DNA from: a virus
IMG/VR virus record: IMGVR_UViG_3300042455_001086
Coordinates: 62,001-126,000 of that record
Length of the DNA stretch: 64,000 nt
Direction: 5' to 3' (one strand)
Shown in pieces: positions 16,627 through 24,444 of the stretch (its first letter is position 1; every line of letters starts with the position of its first letter). The position numbers were made by a program, and so were the translations under genes. Under the pieces are notes generated by a model. It saw nothing but the letters and a program-made list of their open reading frames with translations, was not told where the DNA came from and did not search any database.

Positions 16627-16917
16627 TTAACCATTAGAATAATCTTTTTTTAAACCTCTATAATATAAATCCATTAAAGGTCCGAACACACCAATTATAT
16701 AATCAATAATTGGTTCCCATTCTTTTTCTGACATATTTCCAAGATCAACTTCATATTTCATATAAAAAAATGTTTCAACTGCCGTCCTAGCTAACTCTAT
16801 TTTAAAATCTTCTTTATTTCTTGTATTAAAATAAGCGTGTGTAGCACCTCTTTTCATAACTTTTTCAAGTTTATGTGAATCATATCTTCTAATAAAAAAT
16901 GCTGGTAGTTTATTCAT
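16627..16917 (-). CDS. Small helical RR-family protein
   Basis: 96 residues from the ATG at 16917, one base after the upstream stop. It contains FIRRYDSHKLEKVM followed by an acidic amphipathic helix pattern (ARTAVETFFYMKYEV) and a final helix ending YYRGLKKD. The same layout (an xIRRx start, about 90 residues, three to four helices) recurs in several genes between 16.6 and 28.5 kb and at 41 kb. It has no tag, but sits next to tagged members. Confidence 0.65.
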   Translation of the reverse strand: MNKLPAFFIRRYDSHKLEKVMKRGATHAYFNTRNKEDFKIELARTAVETFFYMKYEVDLGNMSEKEWEPIIDYIIGVFGPLMDLYYRGLKKDYSNG

Positions 16918-16918
16918 A

Positions 16919-17293
16919 TTAGATTTGTTTTTTTCTTTCCCAGTTAAGATACAACCGGTCTTTATACCTTTTTTCAAGAAATGGTTTTAATTCCCAATAC
17001 ATATCCATCACCTTATTTCGGCTGGTCTCATCCCAAAGATGTTCATCATAGTCCTCATCATAATATGTATCAATTTCATCACCCTTTCTTTCGGATATAA
17101 ATTCATGCAAAAGATCACCAATAATATAATCAGAAAAATCTTTAAATTCATTTACGGGGGGTGTTGTAATAATAAAACGATTTACATTCTTGTCAAACCA
17201 TTCCAAATCTTCCATTGTTATTCTTCTTTTAAGAAACTGGGGAAGATTCAAAAATAATGTTTCATATTGCGATTCTGTGATTATTATTTTCAT
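16919..17293 (-). CDS. Type A tagged RR-family protein
   Basis: 124 residues. MKIIITESQYETLFLNL is a type A tag (ITE triplet at 5-7, no second clean triplet). It continues with FLKRRITMEDLEWF and a helical acidic domain ending in PFLEKRYKDRLY, the RR-family layout. Upstream is TATTTATTTAT directly before the ATG. Confidence 0.7.
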   Translation of the reverse strand: MKIIITESQYETLFLNLPQFLKRRITMEDLEWFDKNVNRFIITTPPVNEFKDFSDYIIGDLLHEFISERKGDEIDTYYDEDYDEHLWDETSRNKVMDMYWELKPFLEKRYKDRLYLNWERKKQI

Positions 17294-17297
17294 ATAA

Positions 17298-17304
17298 ATA
17301 AATA
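17298..17304 (-). promoter_or_regulatory. TATTTAT element
   Basis: Overlapping pair, 4 bases upstream of 17293. Confidence 0.6.
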
Positions 17305-17311
17305 TAACAAA

Positions 17312-17623
17312 TTAACAATCACTATCATTCCACAGTGAAATAAAATCATTGTAAAATTCATCATACATTAAATCGGTTATAATATCCCGTCCGTGGTCTT
17401 CGGTTTCATCGGAGAATACCTCATTATCCCTTTCATATCCTTCATCCCCATAAAAGAAACTAATACCTTGGTCAATACAAAACTCGGCATAATCCTCACC
17501 ATCCTCAAAATTACAAGGATCTTGAATTTCGGTTTGATAAGTAATTATATCCTTAACTTCCTGGATTCTTCTTAATCTTTTAAGAAGTTCTTTGTTTTGA
17601 GTTTCAGTAATTATTATTTTCAT
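17312..17623 (-). CDS. Type A tagged acidic RR-family protein
   Basis: 103 residues with MKIIITETQNKELLKRLRRIQEV, so the tag runs directly into the LRRI start of the helical domain. The rest is very acidic (many Asp/Glu) and contains three Cys. TATTTAT lies four bases upstream. Confidence 0.65.
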   Translation of the reverse strand: MKIIITETQNKELLKRLRRIQEVKDIITYQTEIQDPCNFEDGEDYAEFCIDQGISFFYGDEGYERDNEVFSDETEDHGRDIITDLMYDEFYNDFISLWNDSDC

Positions 17624-17627
17624 ATAA

Positions 17628-17634
17628 ATAAATA
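17628..17634 (-). promoter_or_regulatory. TATTTAT element
   Basis: 4 bases upstream of 17623. Confidence 0.6.
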
Positions 17635-17676
17635 CATCATAAAATAAAAACCATTACTAAATGAGGTGGGGATAAA

Positions 17677-17856
17677 TTAAAGACGAGATGCCGAATCCAT
17701 TAGGAAACTTAATTTATTTTCCAGTTCTCGAATCTCATTTAACTGTCTTTGATTTAACTCAAGGGATTCTCCCCTTATTGAAGAGATTTTATTTTGGGTT
17801 CTTGTATATTCAATCATTAGTTGATTATACTTCTGTGCTTTTTGTTCGTTGTCCAT
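17677..17856 (-). CDS. Small coiled-coil protein
   Basis: 59 residues, almost entirely a heptad-like charged helix (YNQLMIEYTRTQNKIS, LELNQRQLNEIRELENKL). Upstream of the ATG is TATATGATTTATGG without a clean promoter box. It lies in line with tagged genes on both sides. No family. Confidence 0.6.
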   Translation of the reverse strand: MDNEQKAQKYNQLMIEYTRTQNKISSIRGESLELNQRQLNEIRELENKLSFLMDSASRL

Positions 17857-17900
17857 AAATCATATATAGTTGAAAATTATTAAAAGGAAATGGATTCCGG

Positions 17901-18146
17901 TTATAATTTTGATTCTATGGTTTGAAGAATATTTTTTAACTTACGAGTTAAACTTCTTAAATTATCAAGTTCATCACTCATTCTTTTGTATTCCCCTTTT
18001 CTTGTTAAGACATCATATTCCTCCATTGATCTTGCAAGTTTTTGAGATACGTTTCTGTACTCATCTCTTATCGATCCCAGAGATCCCCGGTTTTCATTTA
18101 AAACCTTTCTTGCAATTCTTGTGATATCTTTTTCTGTTAGTCTCAT
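17901..18146 (-). CDS. Type C tagged coiled-coil protein
   Basis: 81 residues from the ATG at 18146. MRLTEKDITRIARKVLNEN is a compact type C tag with LTE and LNE triplets. The rest is a heptad-rich helix (RNVSQKLARSMEEYDVL ... LRSLTRKLKNILQTI). A longer frame reaching 18182 is rejected because TATTTAT lies four bases before 18146. The two small coiled-coil genes here may act together. Confidence 0.7.
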   Translation of the reverse strand: MRLTEKDITRIARKVLNENRGSLGSIRDEYRNVSQKLARSMEEYDVLTRKGEYKRMSDELDNLRSLTRKLKNILQTIESKL

Positions 18147-18150
18147 AGTA

Positions 18151-18157
18151 ATAAATA
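18151..18157 (-). promoter_or_regulatory. TATTTAT element
   Basis: 4 bases upstream of 18146; decides that start. Confidence 0.6.
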
Positions 18158-18183
18158 CCCGGAATTTCAGAAAAAATTTCAAA

Positions 18184-18229
18184 AATTTTTTTTGAATATT
18201 GGGTCTAATTTAAATTGGGGGTCGTGTTT
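18184..18229. repeat. 46-base direct repeat, copy 1
   Basis: Ends in GGGTCTAATTTAAATTGGGG and GTCGTGTTT; the same sequence recurs exactly 700 bases to the right, each copy lying just upstream of a leftward tagged gene. Confidence 0.9.
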
Positions 18230-18307
18230 CTGGGAGGTCATGTCGATTTTTTCTTATTTTTTCGACACTACATTAAATCATGTCGATTGAATAAACATAT
18301 TGGAAAT

Positions 18308-18337
18308 AAAAAACCCCTCTTTGTGGGAGGGGGGGGG
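18308..18337 (-). terminator. Terminator with G9 tract
   Basis: In leftward sense a C-rich stem CCCCTC / GAGGGG followed by six T, 25 bases after the stop of 18362-18799. The plus strand carries a run of nine G next to it. Confidence 0.7.
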
Positions 18338-18361
18338 TTAATATAAAATATAGAAAGATTA

Positions 18362-18799
18362 CTATCCTAAAGATAATATGGTTTTTTTAATTTTAGATAT
18401 TACATTACTTGGATTGGAAAAATCAATTTTACTTTTGGATGAATAGTTTTTAGATAAACTATTAAAATCAGTCTTTACTCCCCATTGATTTTCAAATATT
18501 TTACTTTGTATCTCATCACTTGTTATAAAAACTAAATTACCATCACTACCAATACCTAACCCCCAATTTTTTCTTTTACCTTGGTCACTTTTGTTTCCCC
18601 AGTTTAAAGTTGTCATTGGTTTATTTTTATATTTAAAATCAATGGTTTTTGGATTATTCCCATCTGAGTCGGTCACTAGTTTTAAACGATTTTTAATTGT
18701 TACCCAATTGTCGTTGGTCGTCATTTCTTCTTCCTCTATGATTATTCTTTTAACGATACGAGCTAAATCTGATTCAGTAAGTCTTATAATTTTTTTCAT
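18362..18799 (-). CDS. Type C tagged protein
   Basis: 145 residues. MKKIIRLTESDLARIVKRIIIEE is the clearest type C tag, with LTE and IIE triplets. The rest is a compact alpha/beta domain with Trp and Asn/Lys clusters (DNWVTIKNRLKLV, TTLNWGNKSDQG). Two paralogous tags occur at 54.7-55.5 kb. No family recognised. Confidence 0.7.
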   Translation of the reverse strand: MKKIIRLTESDLARIVKRIIIEEEEMTTNDNWVTIKNRLKLVTDSDGNNPKTIDFKYKNKPMTTLNWGNKSDQGKRKNWGLGIGSDGNLVFITSDEIQSKIFENQWGVKTDFNSLSKNYSSKSKIDFSNPSNVISKIKKTILSLG

Positions 18800-18883
18800 A
18801 ATATCCTATATTAATATTTTTTTTTATTTTAAAATAAATATTAATTAAAAAAAAAACGACTTTTTTTGAAAAAATTTTTTAAA

Positions 18884-18929
18884 TTTTTTTTTTGAATATT
18901 GGGTCTAATTTAAATTGGGGGTCGTGTTT
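18884..18929. repeat. 46-base direct repeat, copy 2
   Basis: Second copy of 18184-18229. Confidence 0.9.
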
Positions 18930-19152
18930 TGTGGAAAACAATATTATATGTCGATTTTTTTAAAAAATTTAAACATACATTTATTCTATGTTTATCAAAT
19001 AGACATTCCCAAAATTGGGGAATTTTTTCCAAAAATTTTTTTTTAGAAATTGAGTATATCCCCAAAATGGGGGAAATTTTTTCTAAAATTTTTTTACGAA
19101 TACTTCATTTTTGGGATTGACCCCCCTATTTACCTGTCAAAATGTCATATAT

Positions 19153-19179
19153 GGGGGGGATACGGGAGGGGGGAGGGGG
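19153..19179 (+). other. G-quadruplex motif
   Basis: Four G runs of 7, 3, 6 and 5 separated by 5, 1 and 1 bases. This fits the canonical intramolecular G-quadruplex pattern and is exceptional in such an AT-rich sequence. Confidence 0.75.
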
Positions 19180-19237
19180 TAATAATGTCAGACCCCCATA
19201 TGGAGGGGGGGTATATATACCATAAGCCCCCACTCGG

Positions 19238-19981
19238 TCAAATTGTCAGTTTTAACTTATTAACATTAACTTGTGGATAAAAATAATTAATCTCAAGATT
19301 GATTGGTTCTTTCTCATCTCTCCATCTAATATAAAAGTCACTACCAGATCCAAGATCCATTAGTTCGTCATCAGTTCTTCCTTCAAACTTTGTGTACTGC
19401 ATTGATTGGGGAATAAGATTATAATACTTATTTAATAACTCATTTAACTTATCGTTAAAGTTGTTTTCATATTCATCCTTATAAAGATTATCAACATATC
19501 TTCTTAGATACATTCCTCGTTCTCTAAGTAAATCAAACATATGTTCTTTTAAATATTCTTCTAGTTTTTTCGGCGGTGTGGTCCCGGTAATTTTATAGAA
19601 CTTATTTAAATCAATATCCATATCAACAGAAAGATATGTTCCACCTGAATTGTCGGTTGGTCTTACATTCGAAAGGTAGGGATAATGTTTTTTAATCATC
19701 TTTGATAGAATATCAAATCCTTTTTGTTTTTCATTGATTGATTCATTCATTGGTTGGGCATTCTTTTCTTCAATATCCATTTCCCCAATGATCTTTGTAT
19801 TTTCATCCAATGAATCTTTCCACACATTATATTCTTCTTCACCATTAAACTCCATTAACTTTGATTCGTAGTAATCCCCCTGGTCGTCAGTTATGTGTAG
19901 GGCAATTCCCTTTGTTATTGGCTTATCTTCTTCCAATAATAATTTGGTTAATTGTTCTTCTGTTATAATATACTTTTTCAT
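19238..19981 (-). CDS. Type A tagged protein
   Basis: 247 residues. MKKYIITEEQLTKLLLEED is a type A tag with ITE and LLE triplets. The remainder has a mixed alpha/beta region (residues 20-85) followed by a helical middle and a beta C-terminus. No family recognised. The start lies two bases after the stop of 19984-20463. Confidence 0.7.
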   Translation of the reverse strand: MKKYIITEEQLTKLLLEEDKPITKGIALHITDDQGDYYESKLMEFNGEEEYNVWKDSLDENTKIIGEMDIEEKNAQPMNESINEKQKGFDILSKMIKKHYPYLSNVRPTDNSGGTYLSVDMDIDLNKFYKITGTTPPKKLEEYLKEHMFDLLRERGMYLRRYVDNLYKDEYENNFNDKLNELLNKYYNLIPQSMQYTKFEGRTDDELMDLGSGSDFYIRWRDEKEPINLEINYFYPQVNVNKLKLTI

Positions 19982-19983
19982 AA

Positions 19984-20463
19984 TTAATTTACATCAAACC
20001 AATCATCATATACCTCACCATCTCTATGGTCTTCATCGGTTATTTCCCAATCCCAGGGAGCAATCTCATTGTGTTGTCTTAGTTCCTCAAGATAGCTTGA
20101 ATTAAAATCATCGTCAAGATATGTATCAACTTGACCTGATCTTGTGTATTGTATTCGAACCTTTTCATCCGTTACAAAATCACAGTCCTTATACTCAAGG
20201 GTTGGTCTATTAAGTTCCTTATCTTCCACATAATAAAATGGATTATTTTTTAATAGATAATAAAGATATTCAACATCCAATCTTTCAAACTCCCAACCAA
20301 TTGGTGCTTGAAGTATTTTTTTTGTATTTGAGTTGTCATACCTTGAAAATAAATTAAAGAAGTCTTCCGGCTCACCCAGTTCTTCATCTTTTAATACTTT
20401 GTGAACAAACCCCAAATACTTCTTTAGTTGAGGTTCGCTAAATTTTTCAAATCTTGTTCCCAT
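19984..20463 (-). CDS. Acidic hypothetical protein
   Basis: 159 residues, rich in Asp, Glu and Tyr, ending in DEDHRDGEVYDDWFDVN. Its N-terminus (MGTRFEKFSEPQLKKYL) loosely recalls type A tags, with the [I/L]xE rule not met. TATTTAT is five bases before the ATG, the same as tagged genes. No family recognised. Confidence 0.6.
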   Translation of the reverse strand: MGTRFEKFSEPQLKKYLGFVHKVLKDEELGEPEDFFNLFSRYDNSNTKKILQAPIGWEFERLDVEYLYYLLKNNPFYYVEDKELNRPTLEYKDCDFVTDEKVRIQYTRSGQVDTYLDDDFNSSYLEELRQHNEIAPWDWEITDEDHRDGEVYDDWFDVN

Positions 20464-20821
20464 ATAAAATAAATATCAAATAGTTTGGTTATGTCAATTA
20501 TTATTTGTAACTTTGTATTGTTGGTGGTTGATTCCGAAACGGGTCCGAGTTCTCTAGGTGGGGGTTCGTAGAGGGTGAACTCCATAACATCTTATAAAAA
20601 TATAAGACAATAAAAAAATCCCCCAATACAAACCCGTCTTGTAAAGGAAGATAAACCCCCACCCACTCGTTTGTGGTTTTTTATGTCATTATTTGTGTTT
20701 GATCTTATCTTAATCTTTACAAGCCACCAGGACTTTGATTAACTAATTCCCAGCTCTGGGGAAAATAAGTTCATTATATAAATATATGATTGTTTTGAAA
20801 AAGTCAAATATTTTTTATTAT
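20464..20821. other. Gene-free region
   Basis: About 358 bases without a credible gene. It contains CCCCC/GGGGG tracts, short complementary words and a mixed-composition segment at 20535-20600. I tested it by eye for a tRNA cloverleaf and found none. Confidence 0.5.
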
Positions 20822-21100
20822 TTACTTTTCCAGCTGAGCCCTTGAATGAGCTTGAATAAGATATGATATTGTCTGTAAATCCTGGGGACCAGTTATTTCC
20901 CCCATCTTATACAAACACTCAATCACATCTTCCATATCTGTATGAGTTAAAATATGTATTCGCTGTTTTAATTTATTCCCGTGAAGTGTGGCCTCTTTGT
21001 AAATACAGTGTCCGGAATATAAACCATGACAATATGTCACACTTATGGTGTCCCCTGATTTACTGACCTGGGGATTGAAAATGTCTAATATTGATTCCAT
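20822..21100 (-). CDS. Small hypothetical protein with Cys/His
   Basis: 92 residues. Residues 17-35 hold a Cys/His-rich part (SVTYCHGLYSGHCIY) and the C-terminal half is helical. It is isolated between two gene-free stretches. No family recognised. Confidence 0.55.
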   Translation of the reverse strand: MESILDIFNPQVSKSGDTISVTYCHGLYSGHCIYKEATLHGNKLKQRIHILTHTDMEDVIECLYKMGEITGPQDLQTISYLIQAHSRAQLEK

Positions 21101-21539
21101 ATGTTAATAATTTGTTTATAAATATTTGTTAATTTATTTGGAAATGTCAAAATGTCAGGTTCGTGTTGGGGACTACACAATCCCCCAGTTAGGGTTTCCC
21201 CACTTTTTCCCACTCCATAGTTCCCACTTATTACCACAATAATTGTCGTTCTAAATATCATAACCCCAATTTTTTCCCCTTCCTAGTATCTGGAAGACCA
21301 CTTTTTTTACTATATCTATTTCCCCGCTAAAATGGTATAGTTATAGTTTAAAGGCCGTGGATAGACATTTATGTTGTTTGTAAATCACTTTATTGGTTAC
21401 TTAAAAACATATCTTCAACGACCCGTAAGGGGGTATTTCAACAATGACCACCTTAAATTTACACAACTAATAACACATAGTAAATGGTAATAATCACTAA
21501 TAAGTGGTAATAAGTGGGATTATGTTTTATATCAGTTAA

Positions 21540-21556
21540 GCAAGGTTAAACCTTGC
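21540..21556. other. 17-base palindrome
   Basis: GCAAGGTT-A-AACCTTGC, two perfect 8-base arms around one base; looks like a protein-binding operator. Confidence 0.7.
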
Positions 21557-21657
21557 AATCAAGATATAATTAGTAATCCCTTTCACTACCACATTCATTT
21601 TAGTCTGTAATCACCACACCAAAATATAATATACATACAACACTAAAATATAACTTT

Positions 21658-21685
21658 GGTACAAAGTTGTCTGGATAGTTGTACC
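21658..21685. other. Inverted repeat
   Basis: GGTACAA and TTGTACC separated by 14 bases, followed by further TACCA words. Confidence 0.6.
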
Positions 21686-21793
21686 ATATCATTATACCAA
21701 ATGTGTTATTATATTTTGTGTACCATATTGGTCACTAATACTGGGGGGGACCCATTAAAATGGGGGAAAAAGATTAGAACATATGAGTGAATG

Positions 21794-21822
21794 AAAAAGG
21801 AGACCGGATGAGGTCTCCCTTT
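21794..21822 (-). terminator. Terminator
   Basis: Stem GGAGACC / GGTCTCC with a six-base loop; in leftward sense followed by five T. It lies downstream of the type D array. Confidence 0.8.
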
Positions 21823-21874
21823 GTAATGAGTGAGTATGTTGTAATGTTTTTACCTATTTAATAATCTTTAGCTC

Positions 21875-21913
21875 TTACCTTAATATTCTTCTTATGGATT
21901 CTTGTAGGTTCAT
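21875..21913 (-). pseudogene. Orphan type D tag remnant
   Basis: From the ATG at 21913 the frame reads MNLQESIRRILR and then TAA, where intact genes read GAA. The bases after the stop still encode ELKIIK and a stop, resembling the last residues (ELLKIID) of the gene at 23434-23943. It therefore looks like a gene with an internal deletion joining the tag to the old C-terminus, plus one nonsense change. Confidence 0.7.
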
Positions 21914-21915
21914 AA

Positions 21916-22371
21916 TTAATCTCTATATATTCCCAATACTGGGATTTTAGTTAATCCTTTTCTAGTATAGGAGTGGAATCTGTGCCAACCATCTATAATT
22001 AGTTCTTCATCATCAAAATCAATTATGATTGGTAATACTGAATCTCCGTGGTCTGTTTGTTCATCTCCATACCATTTATGATAATTCTCAAAACTATCCC
22101 ATTCTAATCGTTCTGTAACCTCATCTTTTATTAACTTAATTGGGACAACTCCATAGTAAAACATTTTTCTTTTAAAAGAAGTTTGTAACTCGTCATCAAT
22201 TAAATCTTTAATCTCCATATCATTTGTAGTTCCTTCATTTCTAAATATCATTAATGATTTTTGATATGGATATGGTAATTTATAAAATGGTGATACATCT
22301 AAATAATGACTAATATCTTTTGATTCCAGTTCTTCCCTTAATATTCTTCTTATGGATTCTTGTAGGTTCAT
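21916..22371 (-). CDS. Type D tagged ParB/sulfiredoxin-like protein
   Basis: 151 residues. After the MNLQESIRRILREELES tag, residues 45-130 lead to ELIIDGWHRFHSYTRKGL, matching the DGxHR box of ParB/sulfiredoxin-fold proteins, where it binds nucleotide. Some relatives are DNA-binding or nuclease domains. The protein is thus likely a packaged enzyme or DNA binder with ParB/Srx fold. Its start overlaps the stop of 22368-22691. Confidence 0.65.
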   Translation of the reverse strand: MNLQESIRRILREELESKDISHYLDVSPFYKLPYPYQKSLMIFRNEGTTNDMEIKDLIDDELQTSFKRKMFYYGVVPIKLIKDEVTERLEWDSFENYHKWYGDEQTDHGDSVLPIIIDFDDEELIIDGWHRFHSYTRKGLTKIPVLGIYRD

Positions 22372-22691
22372 AATCTTTCTTTGTAGTGGTTGTATAATGA
22401 TTTAATTTTGTCATCAAACAAATCTGATACATCTGTTACAAAATCTATTTCTTCTTGTTGTGGTAGATCTTCCCAGCCCAATTCATACTCATTATACATA
22501 ATTGTTTCCACAGCTCTTAAAGTTAATTCATATTTGAATTGTCCGTAATTTTCCGTTTCATAATACACTTGTTCGGCATTACCTGGAAGTTTTCTTTTAA
22601 TATCGTCTAATTTAATTCTCCTGCGAAAGAATTTCGTTTCATTTAGTAATTCTTCCCTTAATATTCTTCTTATGTTTTCTTGTAGATTCAT
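22368..22691 (-). CDS. Type D tagged RR-family protein
   Basis: 107 residues: MNLQENIRRILREELLNE then KFFRRRIKLDDIKRKL and a helical domain with LTLRAVETIMYNEYE, which lines up with ARTAVETFFYMKYE of 16627-16917. The end is a basic Tyr-rich helix. TATTTAT lies five bases upstream. Confidence 0.7.
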   Translation of the reverse strand: MNLQENIRRILREELLNETKFFRRRIKLDDIKRKLPGNAEQVYYETENYGQFKYELTLRAVETIMYNEYELGWEDLPQQEEIDFVTDVSDLFDDKIKSLYNHYKERL

Positions 22692-22694
22692 TTA

Positions 22695-22764
22695 TAATAA
22701 ATATATTGTAATCTTTTTATCTAATCTATAATCTTTAGTAATTCTCTTACTTCTGGGTGTGATA
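22695..22764 (-). pseudogene. 70-base remnant of a gene 3' end plus leader
   Basis: Perfect repeat of 23408-23477. In leftward sense it still encodes SHPEVRELLKIID and a stop, the exact C-terminus of 23434-23943, and then a leader with TATTTAT. It is a leftover of a tandem duplication and now serves as the upstream region of 22368-22691. Confidence 0.8.
22697..22703 (-). promoter_or_regulatory. TATTTAT element
   Basis: 5 bases upstream of 22691. Confidence 0.6.
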
Positions 22765-22789
22765 TAATAATTTTCCATATGTTGGAATT

Positions 22790-23404
22790 TTAATCTAACA
22801 TTTGTGGTTTGTCAATTTCATCCATAGGTATTGTTGCCAAATATTCGTCTTCGAATCCTCTGGAAAGTTTTATCCCAATATTGTTATATGTTGGTTCATA
22901 ATTAGATTCTTCGTCTCTTAATTTTTGATTTAATTGATGTCTTAAAGTATCGGAACTTTTTTCACCAACAATCCCATCAATCTGATAGTTTGTTCTTAAT
23001 TTTGAATTAAACTCATCTATAATTTCCTGAATCTTTCTTTTAATTTTTGAGATTTCACTCTTCGTTACCGGCTCATCATTATATAATCTTATTATGTTAC
23101 CACCAATTCCATTAAAAATACCCCTTTCTTTTATGAACCTAGATAATGCCCCATTTAAGTTAATTTCACTAATTGGTGTAAATCTGTATTTAACCCCCAA
23201 TTCTTTTAGTCTACCGAAGTTTTCATACTCAATGTATGCGTATAGTGGTATAGTAATATATCGTAAGTCTGGTGATGAAAAATGACCATATTGTTTTATA
23301 ATTTTGGCGGCTTCAGATTTTCTAACATTAAGATTTTTATGGAAGTCCTCACCATTGGATAATTCTTCCCTTAATATTCTTCTTATGGATTCTTGTAGGT
23401 TCAT
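22790..23404 (-). CDS. Type D tagged protein
   Basis: 204 residues. Tag MNLQESIRRILREEL, then an alpha/beta body with LRYITIPLYAYIEYENFGRLKEL, and a long helix (residues 110-150, SKIKRKIQEIIDEFNSKL). No family recognised. Its 5' 40 bases are nearly identical to those of several neighbours. Confidence 0.7.
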   Translation of the reverse strand: MNLQESIRRILREELSNGEDFHKNLNVRKSEAAKIIKQYGHFSSPDLRYITIPLYAYIEYENFGRLKELGVKYRFTPISEINLNGALSRFIKERGIFNGIGGNIIRLYNDEPVTKSEISKIKRKIQEIIDEFNSKLRTNYQIDGIVGEKSSDTLRHQLNQKLRDEESNYEPTYNNIGIKLSRGFEDEYLATIPMDEIDKPQMLD

Positions 23405-23407
23405 ATG

Positions 23408-23477
23408 TAATAAATATATTGTAATCTTTTTATCTAATCTATAATCTTTAGTAATTCTCTTACTTCTGGGTGTGATA
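23408..23477 (-). repeat. 70-base direct repeat, source copy
   Basis: Intact copy of the 22695-22764 repeat: leader of 22790-23404 plus the 3' end of 23434-23943. Confidence 0.9.
23410..23416 (-). promoter_or_regulatory. TATTTAT element
   Basis: 5 bases upstream of 23404. Confidence 0.6.
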
Positions 23478-23943
23478 AGAATTTTTCTATATCATTTTTA
23501 ATTGTTCCGGTATTACAAAATTGATTGTTAAAGAAATGTTTTGGTATTTTATCATATTCATCGTGCCAAATATCTATTCTATAATCTTCTGGTAATTCAT
23601 TTAATTGTCTATCATACCAATCCTGGGCTCTTTCTTCTATTTCATCTTCTGTTGTGAATCCATTGGAGTCTAAATATAAATCGTCTATCTTTATGTAAGC
23701 GTGAATAAGATACGATTGTTCTACTTCTCCCTCGTCAAAATCATAAACCTCATCGGCCATTATTAAATAATATCTAATGTTTTTATTTGGGTATAGTTTT
23801 TTTAATCTACCAATAATATTATAAGCAAAATAATGACAATAACCGTGTTGGTAATCATATTTATTTCCGTGTTTATTTCCGGTGTTCCATTTTGATTCCA
23901 GTTCTTCCCTTAATATTCTTCTTATGGATTCTTGTAGGTTCAT
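23434..23943 (-). CDS. Type D tagged papain/transglutaminase-like protein
   Basis: 169 residues from the ATG at 23943, chosen because it begins the tag and has TATTTAT five bases upstream. After the tag, GYCHYFAYNIIGRL supplies a Cys at the start of a helix, IHAYIKIDDLYLDSNG supplies His followed by Asp on strands. This Cys-His-Asp order is that of papain-like or transglutaminase-like domains. A packaged cysteine protease or amidase is a reasonable but untested call. Confidence 0.6.
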   Translation of the reverse strand: MNLQESIRRILREELESKWNTGNKHGNKYDYQHGYCHYFAYNIIGRLKKLYPNKNIRYYLIMADEVYDFDEGEVEQSYLIHAYIKIDDLYLDSNGFTTEDEIEERAQDWYDRQLNELPEDYRIDIWHDEYDKIPKHFFNNQFCNTGTIKNDIEKFLSHPEVRELLKIID

Positions 23944-23948
23944 ATGTA

Positions 23949-23955
23949 ATAAATA
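23949..23955 (-). promoter_or_regulatory. TATTTAT element
   Basis: 5 bases upstream of 23943; decides that start. Confidence 0.6.
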
Positions 23956-23967
23956 CCTTATATATAC

Positions 23968-23993
23968 AAAAAACCCCACCTTTTGGGGTGGGA
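23968..23993 (-). terminator. Terminator
   Basis: Leftward sense: CCCACC stem with GGTGGG and six T, following 24003-24422. Confidence 0.8.
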
Positions 23994-24002
23994 ATTATCT
24001 GT

Positions 24003-24422
24003 TTAAATCGGTATAATCTCACATGGTTCTAATCTTATTTTCTTAACTTCACGATAGTTTGTGAGTGATTTTAATATATTAACCAAACTATCTGAAAGTT
24101 CTTTAAGGAATTTTTGATCTACAATATCATCTAATGTAATATAATCTATCTTATTTGTAAGTTCATAACCTCTATATTCTAACCATCTTTGTTTAACCCA
24201 GGTTTCATCTACATATATTTTACCATAGAATGAGATAATATCACTAATTTCAGAATATAAAACATCATATATTTCAATTTTTTTCCACCAGTCATATTTT
24301 TTAGTCATAGTTTTATTTAAAACCATTTCCATAGCCGAATAAGATAAACCGCTTTCTTCTTCCCTATTTATTTTGGCATACCACTCAGTTAATACTTTTC
24401 TTATGTTTTCTTGTAGGTTCAT
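24003..24422 (-). CDS. Type D tagged helical protein
   Basis: 139 residues from the ATG at 24422. Tag MNLQENIRKVLTEWY with LTE. The rest is predicted helical with several Trp and acid residues. TATTTAT is six bases upstream; a longer frame into the neighbouring gene is rejected. No family recognised. Confidence 0.7.
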   Translation of the reverse strand: MNLQENIRKVLTEWYAKINREEESGLSYSAMEMVLNKTMTKKYDWWKKIEIYDVLYSEISDIISFYGKIYVDETWVKQRWLEYRGYELTNKIDYITLDDIVDQKFLKELSDSLVNILKSLTNYREVKKIRLEPCEIIPI

Positions 24423-24428
24423 ATTATT

Positions 24429-24435
24429 ATAAATA
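24429..24435 (-). promoter_or_regulatory. TATTTAT element
   Basis: 6 bases upstream of 24422. Confidence 0.6.
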
Positions 24436-24444
24436 TGACCATAA

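Larger units (their letters stand above)
18840..19237. other. Gene-free region with direct repeat and G-rich tracts
   Basis: About 400 bases without a credible gene. It holds copy 2 of the 46-base repeat, alternating runs of A/T, and toward the right several runs of five to seven G and C. TGTCA-like words recur (for example at 19135, 19186 and 19241). A regulatory or replication site is possible; short open frames on the plus strand are judged spurious. Confidence 0.5.
21101..21915. other. Gene-free region with palindromes
   Basis: About 800 bases with no credible gene until the tag remnant at 21875. It includes a perfect palindrome at 21540-21556, a GGTACAA/TTGTACC inverted repeat at 21658-21685, repeated words such as GGTAATAA and TACCAxA, and a terminator at 21794-21822. 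It is the longest non-coding stretch of the window and a candidate replication origin or control region. Confidence 0.5.

Noticed and set aside
17870-18124. Plus-strand open frame opposite the coiled-coil gene
   Set aside because: The leftward frame carries a type C tag and a promoter element; the antisense frame has neither.
19050-19280. Plus-strand open frame across the G-rich region
   Set aside because: Its composition (poly-Gly, poly-Pro-like codons) follows the G runs and it overlaps the end of a real leftward gene.
20535-20600. Possible tRNA (GGTTCG-like loop)
   Set aside because: No cloverleaf stems or anticodon arm could be drawn around it.
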